Shown: positions 52,031 to 63,008 of the stretch, one piece after another
Layout: each line of letters begins with the position of its first letter
How positions within the stretch are numbered: position 1 is the stretch's first letter
Assembly (NCBI GenBank): GCA_021166775.1
Contig: JAJPEQ010000013.1
Coordinates: 248,001 to 312,000 of the forward strand
Direction: 5' to 3'
Length of the DNA stretch: 64,000 nt
DNA from: Comamonas sp.
Lineage (GTDB): Bacteria > Pseudomonadota > Gammaproteobacteria > Burkholderiales > Burkholderiaceae_C
The notes under the pieces: generated by a model
Database searches by the model: none
Told to the model about the DNA's origin: nothing
What the model saw: the letters and a program-made list of their open reading frames with translations, nothing else
Program-made: the position numbers and the translations under genes

Positions 52031-52062
52031 AAAAAGGCCTTCAGGACATGGAAGGCCTTTTT
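52031..52062. terminator. Bidirectional terminator after tRNA-His
   Basis: AAAAAGGCCTTC pairs with GAAGGCCTTTTT around an eight-base loop. A- and T-runs on both sides let it serve the tRNA and the converging hydrolase gene. Confidence 0.85.
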
Positions 52063-52080
52063 CGTTGGCGCAGCGCGAAA

Positions 52081-52902
52081 TCACGCAGGTGTTGTCTGCA
52101 TGCACAGGTTCAAGAGCGCCGCTTCGATTGCGGCGGCGGTGGCGAGAGGCTGCTCCATGGGGAAAAGGTGGCTGCCGTCCAGCATCATGATCCGGCCTTG
52201 GGTGATGCGCTCGGTCATGGCCATGCCGACCTGGCGCGCTTCGTGTGACGCTCTGCCACCGATGAACGCCACGGGGCATTGCAGCGGATGGCGGCGAAAC
52301 AACTGGGCGAGATTGTGTGGCAGCGTGTTGTAGATTTGCGTTTCCACCTTGCGGTCAAAGGCAAGGGCGTAGCCCCCCGCCTGCTGCTGCGTCAGGCCAC
52401 TGGCGATGTAGTCTCGCAGCACCTCTGGCTCCCAGTGGGTGAACGCCTTTTTCCGCTGAAAGTGCTCCAGCGCTTCCTGCCGGCTCGGCCATGAGTCGCG
52501 GCGGGCGCGGCTGATGCGGCCGGGGGTGAGGGCCCCGATCACCTGCACTTGCTTGGCTACACCGACGGCGCTCGCCTTCCAGCCGCCCACCAGCGGTGAA
52601 TCCAGCAGCAGCACCCCGCGCGCGAGTTCAGGGCGCCTGGCCGCGGCCATGATGCTCAGGTAGCCGCCGAGAGAGTGGCCCACCAGGAAGGTGCGCTCAC
52701 CCGTGCGCTGCTGCAAGGCTGCGGCGTGGTCGGCGAGTTGCTCGACGAGGTGAATCCAGTTGTTCGTGACCGGGTAGCGCGGATCATGGCCGTAGCGCTC
52801 GATGGCATGAACTTCGAATCCGCGTTTGTGCAGCGAGTTGAACAGGATGCGGTAGGTCCCCGCAGGAAAGCTGTTGGCATGCGAGAAGACGATGGGGATC
52901 AT
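52081..52902 (-). CDS. Alpha/beta hydrolase
   Basis: 273 residues of the alpha/beta hydrolase fold. The oxyanion segment VFSHANSFPAGTY, the nucleophile elbow VGHSLGGYL (Ser) and the C-terminal histidine in LDGSHLFPMEQP are visible. There is no signal peptide, so it is cytoplasmic. It is similar in layout to esterases and C-C hydrolases; the substrate cannot be told. It ends next to the bidirectional terminator and is 20 bp downstream of mltD on the same strand. Confidence 0.85.
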   Translation of the reverse strand: MIPIVFSHANSFPAGTYRILFNSLHKRGFEVHAIERYGHDPRYPVTNNWIHLVEQLADHAAALQQRTGERTFLVGHSLGGYLSIMAAARRPELARGVLLLDSPLVGGWKASAVGVAKQVQVIGALTPGRISRARRDSWPSRQEALEHFQRKKAFTHWEPEVLRDYIASGLTQQQAGGYALAFDRKVETQIYNTLPHNLAQLFRRHPLQCPVAFIGGRASHEARQVGMAMTERITQGRIMMLDGSHLFPMEQPLATAAAIEAALLNLCMQTTPA

Positions 52903-52922
52903 GAAGACGGCCTGAGCGGTAT

Positions 52923-54479
52923 TCAGCGAGGTTTGCGCTTGGGGGCAGATGCGGACTGGGCGCGCCTGAGGGTGGCCGCCGCAATGGTGGCGGGTTTTGC
53001 CGCCGTCGCTGGTTTGCGGGCAGCCGCCCGGGGCTTCGCGGCCGATCTGCCTGTCGCCGCGCGGGCGGTGCGCACGCCGTGTTGCGCGGTCGGGGCGCGC
53101 ACCGGCAGGTAGAGGACAATGGCTTCGCCCGGCTTGAAGTGGCTGGTGGTTTTGAGGTCGTTCCAGTCCGCCACGTCGCCGGGCTTGACCTTGTAGTGGC
53201 GGGCGATGCTCGCCACGCTGTCGCGCCTGCCCGCGCGTATGGTGCTGCGGTGGATGACCACTTCCGGTGTGAAGGCGACCTGGCCGTTGTCGGCGATGCT
53301 GCCCGGCACGTCCTTGTCGGAGGTCGCCGAGCGTGCCACCATCAGTGCCGATCCAGCTTTGATCATCATGCGAGGAGGAATGGCATTGACGGAGCGCAGT
53401 TGCGCTTCGCTCGTTCCCGTGCGCTGCGCGGCCGAGGCCACGCTCATGGTGGTGGGAACGGTCCAGACCGTCCAGCTGGCGAGTTGCCCTTCGTTGTAAG
53501 TCTGGAAATTGCGCCGGAAGGTTTGCGCGCTGTCCCAGGGCAGCAGGATTTTTGGCATGCCCGCGGCAAGGATGACCGGGCGGTGCAGCGACGGGTTGAG
53601 TGCGCGAAAGTCTGCTTCACTGATGCCCGCCATGCGCGCCACGACAGAGACATCGACGTCGCGCGTGATGTCCACCGTGTCGAAGTAGGGGTGGTTGCCG
53701 ATGCTCGGCAGCGTGAGGCCGTATTGCTCGGGGTGGGCGATGATGTTCTTGACGGCCTGCAGCTTGGGCACGTACATGCGCGTCTCGGCCGGCAGGGTGA
53801 GATCGCTGTAACTGGTGCCCAGGCCCGCCTTCTCGTTGCGTGCAATGGCGCGCGCCACGCTGCCTTCACCCCAGTTGTAGGCGGCCAGCGCGAGGTCCCA
53901 GTCGTCGAACATGTCATGGAGCTTTTGCAGGTAGTCGAGTGCTGCGCGGGTCGAGGCAAGCACGTCGCGGCGATCGTCTCGGAAGGCGTTTTGCTTCAGG
54001 TCGTAGGTGGTGCCTGTCGCGGGCATGAATTGCCACATGCCGGCGGCCTTCGCGCTGGAGACGGCCAGCGGATTGAAGGCGCTTTCGATGTAGGGCAGCA
54101 GCGCCAACTCGGTGGGCATGTTGCGCCGCTCCAGCTCTTCGACGATGTGAAAGAGATATTTGCTTGACCGCTCCGCCATGCGCTCGATGTAATCGGCGCG
54201 GGTCGAATACCACTGCTCCCGATCCGCAACCAGCTCGTTCTTGAGGTCTGGCATTGCGAATCCGCGGCGTATGCGTTCCCACAGGTCGGAGGGAGCGGCC
54301 ACGCTGGTCACGTTGGCCTGCGTGGCCTTGCCTTCGGTGATGTTCTTCAAGGGCGCGGTAGGGTAGTCGTGTTCAGCGGCGGCGCCACTGTCTTCCGTGG
54401 TGGAGGGGGAGTTCTGCAGGTTGGCACAACCCGCCAGCAAGATCAGGCAGCTCAGGGCTGCAAGGGGCAGCCATTTCAT
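52923..54479 (-). CDS. mltD: Membrane-bound lytic murein transglycosylase D
   Basis: 518 residues from ATG at 54479. A lipoprotein signal with lipobox LLAGC precedes a goose-type lysozyme-like SLT domain; its catalytic glutamate lies in YIESAFNPLAVSSAKAAGMW. At least one C-terminal LysM repeat (DSVASIARHYKVKPGDVADW) binds peptidoglycan. A long Ala/Arg/Lys-rich tail (RAATGRSAAKPRAAARKPAT) ends the protein, unusual in its basic composition. It cleaves glycan strands to 1,6-anhydro-muropeptides. Its ATG overlaps the gloB stop (ATGA). Confidence 0.93.
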   Translation of the reverse strand: MKWLPLAALSCLILLAGCANLQNSPSTTEDSGAAAEHDYPTAPLKNITEGKATQANVTSVAAPSDLWERIRRGFAMPDLKNELVADREQWYSTRADYIERMAERSSKYLFHIVEELERRNMPTELALLPYIESAFNPLAVSSAKAAGMWQFMPATGTTYDLKQNAFRDDRRDVLASTRAALDYLQKLHDMFDDWDLALAAYNWGEGSVARAIARNEKAGLGTSYSDLTLPAETRMYVPKLQAVKNIIAHPEQYGLTLPSIGNHPYFDTVDITRDVDVSVVARMAGISEADFRALNPSLHRPVILAAGMPKILLPWDSAQTFRRNFQTYNEGQLASWTVWTVPTTMSVASAAQRTGTSEAQLRSVNAIPPRMMIKAGSALMVARSATSDKDVPGSIADNGQVAFTPEVVIHRSTIRAGRRDSVASIARHYKVKPGDVADWNDLKTTSHFKPGEAIVLYLPVRAPTAQHGVRTARAATGRSAAKPRAAARKPATAAKPATIAAATLRRAQSASAPKRKPR

Positions 54480-55252
54480 CGAAAATCGTTTTTCCATTGG
54501 CGAAGGGTCGCGAAAACGGCGGCGGGATCGTTGGGGTTGGTTGCGGGGTCGTGCGCGCAGGCGCTCTGGACGACGGATGCGGCGCCTGTGCGCAGAAACG
54601 GGTTGATGGCCAGCTCGGTGGCAATGGTCGATGGCAGTGTCGGCATCTGCGCGTCGCGCAGCCGCCTGCAGTGCTGCGAATGACGCTCGAGTTCGGTGTT
54701 TTGTGGCTCGACGGCGCGCGCGAAGGCGAGGTTGGAAAGGGTGTATTCGTGGGCGCAGCACACGCGGGTGGCCAGCGGCAGCGCGGCCAGCCGCGCCAGT
54801 GAGGCGTGCATCTGCGCCGGTGTCCCTTCAAAGAGGCGGCCGCACCCGCCGCAGAAGAGGGTGTCTCCGCAGAAGAGTGCCGGTGCGCCGTCGAGGTTGT
54901 CGCAGAAATAGGCGATATGTCCTGCGGTGTGGCCCGGCACGTCGATGACCGTAAGGCGCAGGCCCAGGGCCTGCACCTCGTCGCCATGGTTCAATGCGGT
55001 AAAGGGTCGGGGAATGTTTTCGCGTGCGGGGCCGTAGACGGTGGCCGAGCTTGCGCTGTGCAAGGCCGATACGCCACCAGTGTGGTCGCCATGGTGGTGC
55101 GTGACTAGAATCGTGCGCAGTGACAATCGCATGCTGCGCAGCGCTTCGAGCACCGGCGTGGCGTCGCCCGGATCGACAACCAGGGCCTCATGTCCATCGT
55201 GCACCAGCCAGATGTAGTTGTCGGAGAAAGCGGGCAGCGGCAGCAGTTTCAT
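54476..55252 (-). CDS. gloB: Hydroxyacylglutathione hydrolase (glyoxalase II)
   Basis: 258 residues from ATG at 55252 ([20 protein letters not shown]). The binuclear metal motif THHHGDHTGG, the further ligands in DVPGHTAGHIAYF and FCGDTLFCGGCGRLFEG, and CAHEYTLSNLAFA are intact. It hydrolyses lactoylglutathione to D-lactate and glutathione. It overlaps mltD downstream. Its start codon interlocks with that of the divergent methyltransferase in the palindrome CATG. A TATAAT on the minus strand at 55264-55269 lies inside that gene and would give a very short leader. Confidence 0.95.
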   Translation of the reverse strand: MKLLPLPAFSDNYIWLVHDGHEALVVDPGDATPVLEALRSMRLSLRTILVTHHHGDHTGGVSALHSASSATVYGPARENIPRPFTALNHGDEVQALGLRLTVIDVPGHTAGHIAYFCDNLDGAPALFCGDTLFCGGCGRLFEGTPAQMHASLARLAALPLATRVCCAHEYTLSNLAFARAVEPQNTELERHSQHCRRLRDAQMPTLPSTIATELAINPFLRTGAASVVQSACAHDPATNPNDPAAVFATLRQWKNDFR

Positions 55253-56057
55253 GAGCAGCAAAATTATAGGTTTTGACGACTGGCTGGAATCGCCCCCGGG
55301 CCGCTATCTGCTGGCGTGGGAACAGGAGCGCTACGACGAACTGGTGGCCGATTGTTTTGGCTACCACGCCCTGCAGTTGGGCTTGCCGCGGCTGCAGGGT
55401 TTGCGCGCCAATCGTATCCAGCATCGCTGGCTGGCGGTGAATGCCGCAGCGGCCGATGCGGCTGAAGAGAGTCCGGTTCCGGCCTTGTGGGCCGATGCGG
55501 TGCAGCTCCCCTTTCCCGCGGCGAGCATCGATCTGGTGCTCATGCCGCATACGTTGGAGCTCAGCGTGAGCCCGCACGCCGCCTTGCGCGAGGCGGCGCG
55601 GGTGCTGGTGCCCGAGGGGCGCGTGCTCATCAGCGGCGTGAACCCGTGGAGCCTTTGGGGGCTGCGCCAGAGCCGCATGCAATGGTTCCGGCGTCTGGGC
55701 GCGAGCGGCCCCTTGTTCATTCCCGAAGCGCAGGAATTCTTTTCGCCATGGCGTCTGCGTGACTGGCTGCGCCTGCTCGATCTGGAAGTGGAGACGGTGA
55801 GCCTCGGGTGCTTTCGCCCTGCAACCCGTGGGGGCGGCTGGCTTGAGCGCATGGGCTGGATGGATGCATTGGGGCCGCGTGGTTGGCCCGTTTTTGGCGC
55901 GGGCTATGTGATGGTGGCGGTCAAGCGCGTGCTGGGCCTGCGACTGCTGGAGCCCGCCTGGCGCAGCGCGCGGCCGCCCAAGGGAGCGACGGTGCCCGTG
56001 GCGCGGCGTGGTGCGTCCGGTGGCGCGCCTGTTTTGTGTGATGAATGCAGGGAGTGA
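55251..56057 (+). CDS. SAM-dependent methyltransferase (YafS-like)
   Basis: 268 residues from ATG at 55251. It has class I methyltransferase features in divergent form: [20 protein letters not shown] (motif II/III region with the acidic loop) and [20 protein letters not shown]. Motif I is poorly conserved ([20 protein letters not shown]). It lies between gloB and rnhA as yafS does in E. coli; function is unknown there too. The start codon shares two bases with gloB on the other strand, and no good ribosome site is seen; a TTG at 55218 is an alternative. Confidence 0.85.
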   Translation: MSSKIIGFDDWLESPPGRYLLAWEQERYDELVADCFGYHALQLGLPRLQGLRANRIQHRWLAVNAAAADAAEESPVPALWADAVQLPFPAASIDLVLMPHTLELSVSPHAALREAARVLVPEGRVLISGVNPWSLWGLRQSRMQWFRRLGASGPLFIPEAQEFFSPWRLRDWLRLLDLEVETVSLGCFRPATRGGGWLERMGWMDALGPRGWPVFGAGYVMVAVKRVLGLRLLEPAWRSARPPKGATVPVARRGASGGAPVLCDECRE

Positions 56058-56059
56058 GG

Positions 56060-56536
56060 GTGGACGTGGTCGAGATGTACACGGATGGCGCGTGCAAGGG
56101 CAACCCCGGGCCGGGAGGCTGGGGCGTGCTGTTGCGCCATGGAACGACGGAAAAGGAGTTGAGCGGTGGTGAGCGCCTGACGACTAACAACAGGATGGAA
56201 CTGCTGGCGGTGATCGAGGGGCTGTCGGCCCTCAGGCGTCCCTGTGAAGTCGATATCTACCTGGACAGCCAGTATGTGCGCCAGGGCATCACCCAGTGGA
56301 TCCATGGCTGGAAGAAAAAAGGCTGGCGCACGGCGTCAGGCCAGCCCGTCAAGAACGTGGAGCTCTGGCAGCGGCTCGATGCGCTGGCGCACCGGTCGGA
56401 GCACGTGATCCGCTGGCATTGGGTGAAGGGGCATGCGGGGCACCCTGGCAATGAACATGCCGATGCGCTGGCCAACCGTGGCGTGGAGCAGGCCCTGGCT
56501 GCACCGCAGAGCCTTGGTCCCCTCCTGAAAACATAG
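56060..56536 (+). CDS. rnhA: Ribonuclease HI
   Basis: About 158 residues from GTG at 56060, chosen because GGGAG lies five bases upstream; an ATG at 56045 is also possible and overlaps the methyltransferase stop. Active-site acids are in [20 protein letters not shown] (Asp), [13 protein letters not shown] (Glu), [12 protein letters not shown] (Asp) and [12 protein letters not shown] (Asp). It degrades RNA in RNA-DNA hybrids. The stop codon is inside the repeat/terminator that follows. Confidence 0.95.
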   Translation: MDVVEMYTDGACKGNPGPGGWGVLLRHGTTEKELSGGERLTTNNRMELLAVIEGLSALRRPCEVDIYLDSQYVRQGITQWIHGWKKKGWRTASGQPVKNVELWQRLDALAHRSEHVIRWHWVKGHAGHPGNEHADALANRGVEQALAAPQSLGPLLKT

Positions 56537-56577
56537 CTTATAGCGCTTATGCAACAAGCGCTATAGGCTGTTTTTTT
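56535..56577. repeat. Palindromic small repeat acting as rnhA terminator
   Basis: AGCTTATAGCGCTT pairs with AAGCGCTATAGGCT (14-bp arms, one G-T pair) over a seven-base loop, followed by seven T. It contains the last base pairs of the rnhA stop and reaches the stop of the convergent TonB receptor. It belongs to the same repeat group as the elements in tex and between pheS and pheT, and here it supplies the terminator. Confidence 0.75.
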
Positions 56578-58834
56578 AAAAATCCTTGACCAGCGAGACG
56601 CGCACGCTGCGTCCGGGTTGGGTGTAGGCGTCGAGCACGGACGAACCGGCAGCCTGCCCGTAAACGTCCGGCCACAGCCAGTATTTGCGGTTCGTGAGGT
56701 TGTACAGCGCCAGGTTCAGGCGCGTGTCCTTGGCGAGGCGCCATTGCGCGCCAAAATCCAGGGTGGTGAACGATGGCGGTGCAAACTGGGTGTCGGGTTT
56801 GGAGTTGAAGATGGCGGTGTTGTCGATGTCGCCTGACTTCTTCGCCTGGCGATGGCGCAGCTTGGTCCAGAGCGACCAGTCGGCGCTGTCGTAGCGCAGG
56901 CCGAGCGCGAGCTGCGCCGGGTCCACCGAATTGAGGGGCCGGCCTGTCTCGCGGTTGCGTCCGCGCGCCATGCCCCAGGCGAAGGTGCTCGACAGGCGCC
57001 CGCCCGCCACCACGCCCCAGTCGTAGCTGCCCTTGAATTCAAAGCCGTGGATGCGCGCGCGCCCGATGTTGACCGACTGGAAGTAGCGAGTGGTGCCGAC
57101 CTGCTCGACGAAATCGGCATCGACGATCAGGTCGAAGTAATCGTTGACGAAGGCGGTGAAATCCAGCTTCAGGTGCTCGAAGCGCCCACGCGCCCCGAGC
57201 TCAAAGCCGCGGCTCTTCTCGGGCCGCAAGTCGGGATTGGGCCGGATGACGACGCGCGCACCGGGCACGACGTAGTCGAGGTGATCGTTGAGCTGCCCTG
57301 GCTCGGGCGCGCGAAAGCCCTCGGAATACTGGCCGAACACGCTCCACTCGGTCGTGGCGCGCCAGAGCACGCCAAGCTTGGGCAGCACCTTGGATTGCGA
57401 CAGCGACTTGCCCGGCAGCGCCGCCGGCGGGTAGAAGCCGTTCTGGCTGGTCACGTCGATTGAGAAATGGTCGATGCGCAGGCCGGGCGTGAACGTCCAA
57501 TCGCCCCAGATCGATTCGTTCTGCACGAACAGCGCGCCCGTGGTCTCGCGCGTATCGGGGAAGCGCTTGAGCGGGAAGACATCGGGTGGCAGCGGCGCCT
57601 GGCCGTCGTAGAGGTTGCCAATCGTGTTGCGGGTGTATTCGCCGCCGTAGACGATGCGGTGCGACCATTCGCCCGCCCGAAGCACCTTCTCGGCCTGCAG
57701 GCCCAACTGCCAGATGCGTTCGTTGTAACGGTTGTCGCGCACGCGATGCACGCCGCTGTTGAGGTCGCTTGTGCCAATGCGCCGGGATGTGCTTTTTTGC
57801 AAGGCCACGATGCTGCGCAGGTGGTCGGCCCAGCCGCTGGCGATGTCGTAGCGCGCGTCCCAAGTGAGGCGCTGGCGCCGCGCGTCGTAGCGCGAGGCTT
57901 CATCGAGGATGTCGCCCGGTTTGGAGGGCACGGGGCTGCGGCTGGAGAGCAGCTGCACCTCTGAATCGCGGTTGACGTGCTCGAAGCTGAGCATGTGGCG
58001 CTGCATGCGGGTCGGCGTGAGGACGACCTTGGCCAGCAGCGCCTGGTCACCGTCGCTTTCGGGGTTGGCCGTCGTGCGGCTGGCGTTGGGCGCGTCATTG
58101 CGGCCCATGGTCTCGAGCGCGTGCGCGCGGCGCGCGGTGGCCGTGAGCAACCATTGCACCGTGTCGCTGGCCTTGCCCGCGACCGTGCCGGCAACGGTCT
58201 TCGCGTCGTCTTCGCTGGCATATTGCGCGGAGATGCGCCCGCCCATGGTTTTCTCCGGAGCGCCTTCGGTGCCGCCGAGGAAATCTTGTGGGTTGAACGT
58301 GACGAAATTCACCACGCCGGCGAGCGCGTCCGAGCTGTACAGGGCCGAGGCGGGCCCGCGCAGCAGCTCGACGCGCTTGAACAGCTCGAGCGAGAGGTAT
58401 TCGCGATCGAAGATGGCCGAGCGCGAGACGTAGCTGCGCGGCATGCGGATGCCGTCCACGGTCATCAGCACGCGGTTGCCGCCGATGCCGCGGATGTTGA
58501 TGCCGGTGTTGCCGTCGCGCGCGAAGGCCGAGGATGCAGCGCCCACGGCCAAGCGGGCCGGGGCCGTGCGTACCGAGGTGTTGGGCAGGTCTTGCAGTGC
58601 GTCGCGCAGCGTCTGGCTTTGTTGCTCCTCGATCTGGCCTGCGCCGAGGATGTCGATGGACTGTGGCAGATCGTCCACCGCTTGCTCCTGCATGGAGCCG
58701 CTGACAACCATGGGCGGCAGTGTCGCGGCAGGGGTGCCCTGCGCCGCGGCATGACCGCTCATGCCGCAGGCGAGCAGGCCGCACAGCGCCATCGTGTGGT
58801 GGTGCGGATGGGGGGGGCTGGAATGCAGTCGCAT
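56576..58834 (-). CDS. TonB-dependent haem/haemoglobin-type outer-membrane receptor
   Basis: 752 residues. A signal peptide ends near GHAAAQGTP. The plug domain includes NTGINIRGIGGNRVLMTVDG and RVELLRGPASALYSSDALAG, and the barrel ends in the outer-membrane signature VSLVKDF. The haem-receptor landmarks FRAP (SEGFRAPEPGQLNDHLDYV, with a His between) and NPDL (VIRPNPDLRPEKSRGFELG) are present. It imports haem or a similar ligand with TonB energy. No Fur box or haem-uptake partners (hemP, ABC genes) are recognisable nearby. It is divergent from nirS. Confidence 0.88.
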   Translation of the reverse strand: MRLHSSPPHPHHHTMALCGLLACGMSGHAAAQGTPAATLPPMVVSGSMQEQAVDDLPQSIDILGAGQIEEQQSQTLRDALQDLPNTSVRTAPARLAVGAASSAFARDGNTGINIRGIGGNRVLMTVDGIRMPRSYVSRSAIFDREYLSLELFKRVELLRGPASALYSSDALAGVVNFVTFNPQDFLGGTEGAPEKTMGGRISAQYASEDDAKTVAGTVAGKASDTVQWLLTATARRAHALETMGRNDAPNASRTTANPESDGDQALLAKVVLTPTRMQRHMLSFEHVNRDSEVQLLSSRSPVPSKPGDILDEASRYDARRQRLTWDARYDIASGWADHLRSIVALQKSTSRRIGTSDLNSGVHRVRDNRYNERIWQLGLQAEKVLRAGEWSHRIVYGGEYTRNTIGNLYDGQAPLPPDVFPLKRFPDTRETTGALFVQNESIWGDWTFTPGLRIDHFSIDVTSQNGFYPPAALPGKSLSQSKVLPKLGVLWRATTEWSVFGQYSEGFRAPEPGQLNDHLDYVVPGARVVIRPNPDLRPEKSRGFELGARGRFEHLKLDFTAFVNDYFDLIVDADFVEQVGTTRYFQSVNIGRARIHGFEFKGSYDWGVVAGGRLSSTFAWGMARGRNRETGRPLNSVDPAQLALGLRYDSADWSLWTKLRHRQAKKSGDIDNTAIFNSKPDTQFAPPSFTTLDFGAQWRLAKDTRLNLALYNLTNRKYWLWPDVYGQAAGSSVLDAYTQPGRSVRVSLVKDF

Positions 58835-58902
58835 GGGGATCCCTGATCGCCGGAAGTAAGAAATTCAAATAAGGGTGAACCCTAGGATGGCATGGAGCCT
58901 AA

Positions 58903-60798
<1,896 letters not shown>

Positions 60799-60842
60799 TC
60801 GCGTCCACCCCGGCGTGCCGTGCATGCCGGGTTATTTCCAAC

Positions 60843-60871
60843 AAAAAGGCCGGCGTGATCGCTGGCCTTTT
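60843..60871 (+). terminator. Terminator after nirS
   Basis: AAAAAGGCC...GGCCTTTT forms a stem (with an inner GCG/CGC and one mismatch) 45 bases past the nirS stop, followed by TGTT. It closes the nirS transcript as a single-gene unit. Confidence 0.7.
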
Positions 60872-60904
60872 GTTGATGGTGAGTGCGGGCTCGCGTGCCG
60901 CGAT

Positions 60905-61279
60905 CTACAGCTTGAGCTCCACGCAGTCAGAGGTGCACGATCCCTGTGGCTGGGGTTCGGATGCCGGAGCGGGTCGGTGCAGCACCGCGCGCGTGGGCAC
61001 GATCCGGACCTGCGCGCCCGCGACGCTGGCGCTGCCGTCCACGATCAGGGAATAGTCCGCCGTCTCCAAGGGGGGCCAGACCAGCGCCACCTCGGCGCGT
61101 GCCTGCAGGTTCTTGCCGGTGCGCCGCCCGACACCCTGCACCACCAGAGTCGAGCCGTCCAGCGTCGGCGTGACGGCGATGGCGTGGGGCGCGCCCTGGT
61201 CGGTGCCGGTCAGCAGGTAGGCGAAGCGGTAACGCGCCATGGTCGCGGCCAAATCGCTCAGTTCAACGGGGATGCTCAT
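60905..61279 (-). CDS. Pyridoxamine 5'-phosphate oxidase-like FMN split-barrel protein
   Basis: 124 residues. The pattern RYRFAYLLTGTDQGAPHAIAV, then VVQGVGRRTGKNLQARAEVALVWPP resembles small PNPOx-fold proteins, in which a strand-rich barrel binds FMN or haem. The C-terminus is cysteine-bearing (GSCTSDCVELKL), which is unusual. No enzymatic role can be assigned. It lies 29 bp downstream of upp on the same strand. Confidence 0.7.
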   Translation of the reverse strand: MSIPVELSDLAATMARYRFAYLLTGTDQGAPHAIAVTPTLDGSTLVVQGVGRRTGKNLQARAEVALVWPPLETADYSLIVDGSASVAGAQVRIVPTRAVLHRPAPASEPQPQGSCTSDCVELKL

Positions 61280-61308
61280 GGCTCACCTCCTGCAGGGCAT
61301 GCGGAAAT

Positions 61309-61938
<630 letters not shown>

Positions 61939-61955
61939 GAAAGAAATGATGAAGG

Positions 61956-62921
61956 TCAGTCTGAAATGAAACGGGCGTAGCGCGACAGATCGACGTTGCC
62001 GCCGCTCACGATGATGCCCACACGCTTGCCGTGCAGCGCAACGCCGCCGTCGCGCGCACCGGCAAAGGCCAGGGCCCCGGTGGGTTCGACCACGAGTTTC
62101 ATGCGCTGGGCCAGGAAGCGCAGCGCCTGCAGCATTTGCGCGTCGGAGGCCGCCAGCAGCTGCGGCGCCGCCTTGCGGATGATCTCGAACGCCAGTGGGG
62201 CCAGCGCCGGACTCTGGGCCGCATCCGCGATGGTGCGCGGGTGCGCGATGGTGACGATATGGCCGGCCTTGAGTGATTGTCGGGCATGGTCGGCCGCCTC
62301 GGGTTCGACGCCAAAGACTTCGCAGCCGCTGCCCGCCGCTTGAACGGCCAGCAGACTGCCTGCCAGCAGCGCGCCGCCGCCGGTGGGCACGAAGAGGTAG
62401 TCGAGTTTGGGCACTTCCTGCAGCAGCTCCAGCGCCGCCGTGCCGTGGCCAGCGATGATCTGCGGGTGGTCCGACGGTGGCACGATGCTCATGCCGCGCT
62501 CGGCGGCCAGTCGTTGGCTGATGGTGTTGCGATCTTCCGTGCCGCGTTGGTAGGTGACCACCTGCGCGCCGTAGCCGCGTGTGGCTTCCAGTTTGGTCAG
62601 CGCCGCGTCGTCGGGCATGACGATCAGCGCCGGAATGTCGTGCTGGCGCGCTGCCAGGGCGATGGCCTGAGCGTGGTTGCCCGAGGAGTAGGCGAGCACA
62701 CCCTTGTCTCGCTGCCGCGCGTCAAATTGTGCCAATGCGCAATAGGCGCCGCGAAATTTGAATGATCCGGTGCGTTGCAGGTTTTCGCACTTGAAATACA
62801 GTTCGCCGCCGAAAAGCCGGTCGATGGTGGTCGAACGCAGCACGGGCGTGTGGTGCACCACGCCCTTGAGCAGTTGCGCGGCGGCGAGGACGTCGGCAGG
62901 GGTGGGGAGGGACAGACTCAT
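61956..62921 (-). CDS. Threonine/serine dehydratase-family PLP enzyme
   Basis: 321 residues from ATG at 62921. The PLP lysine lies in [14 protein letters not shown], the phosphate-binding loop is [15 protein letters not shown], and [17 protein letters not shown] is the conserved SxGNHGQ block. It is short, without the C-terminal ACT regulatory domain of biosynthetic IlvA. That makes a catabolic threonine ammonia-lyase, serine racemase or hydroxyaspartate dehydratase possible. It removes ammonia from a hydroxyamino acid in the cytoplasm. Confidence 0.88.
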   Translation of the reverse strand: MSLSLPTPADVLAAAQLLKGVVHHTPVLRSTTIDRLFGGELYFKCENLQRTGSFKFRGAYCALAQFDARQRDKGVLAYSSGNHAQAIALAARQHDIPALIVMPDDAALTKLEATRGYGAQVVTYQRGTEDRNTISQRLAAERGMSIVPPSDHPQIIAGHGTAALELLQEVPKLDYLFVPTGGGALLAGSLLAVQAAGSGCEVFGVEPEAADHARQSLKAGHIVTIAHPRTIADAAQSPALAPLAFEIIRKAAPQLLAASDAQMLQALRFLAQRMKLVVEPTGALAFAGARDGGVALHGKRVGIIVSGGNVDLSRYARFISD

Positions 62922-63008
62922 GGGCAAGCTCGTGTGTGTGCCTGGGGGTGGTCTGGAGTTCTCTGGTCTGTGGCCGGACGATGGGCGCTGGTTTATTGAT
63001 CGGGTGGT

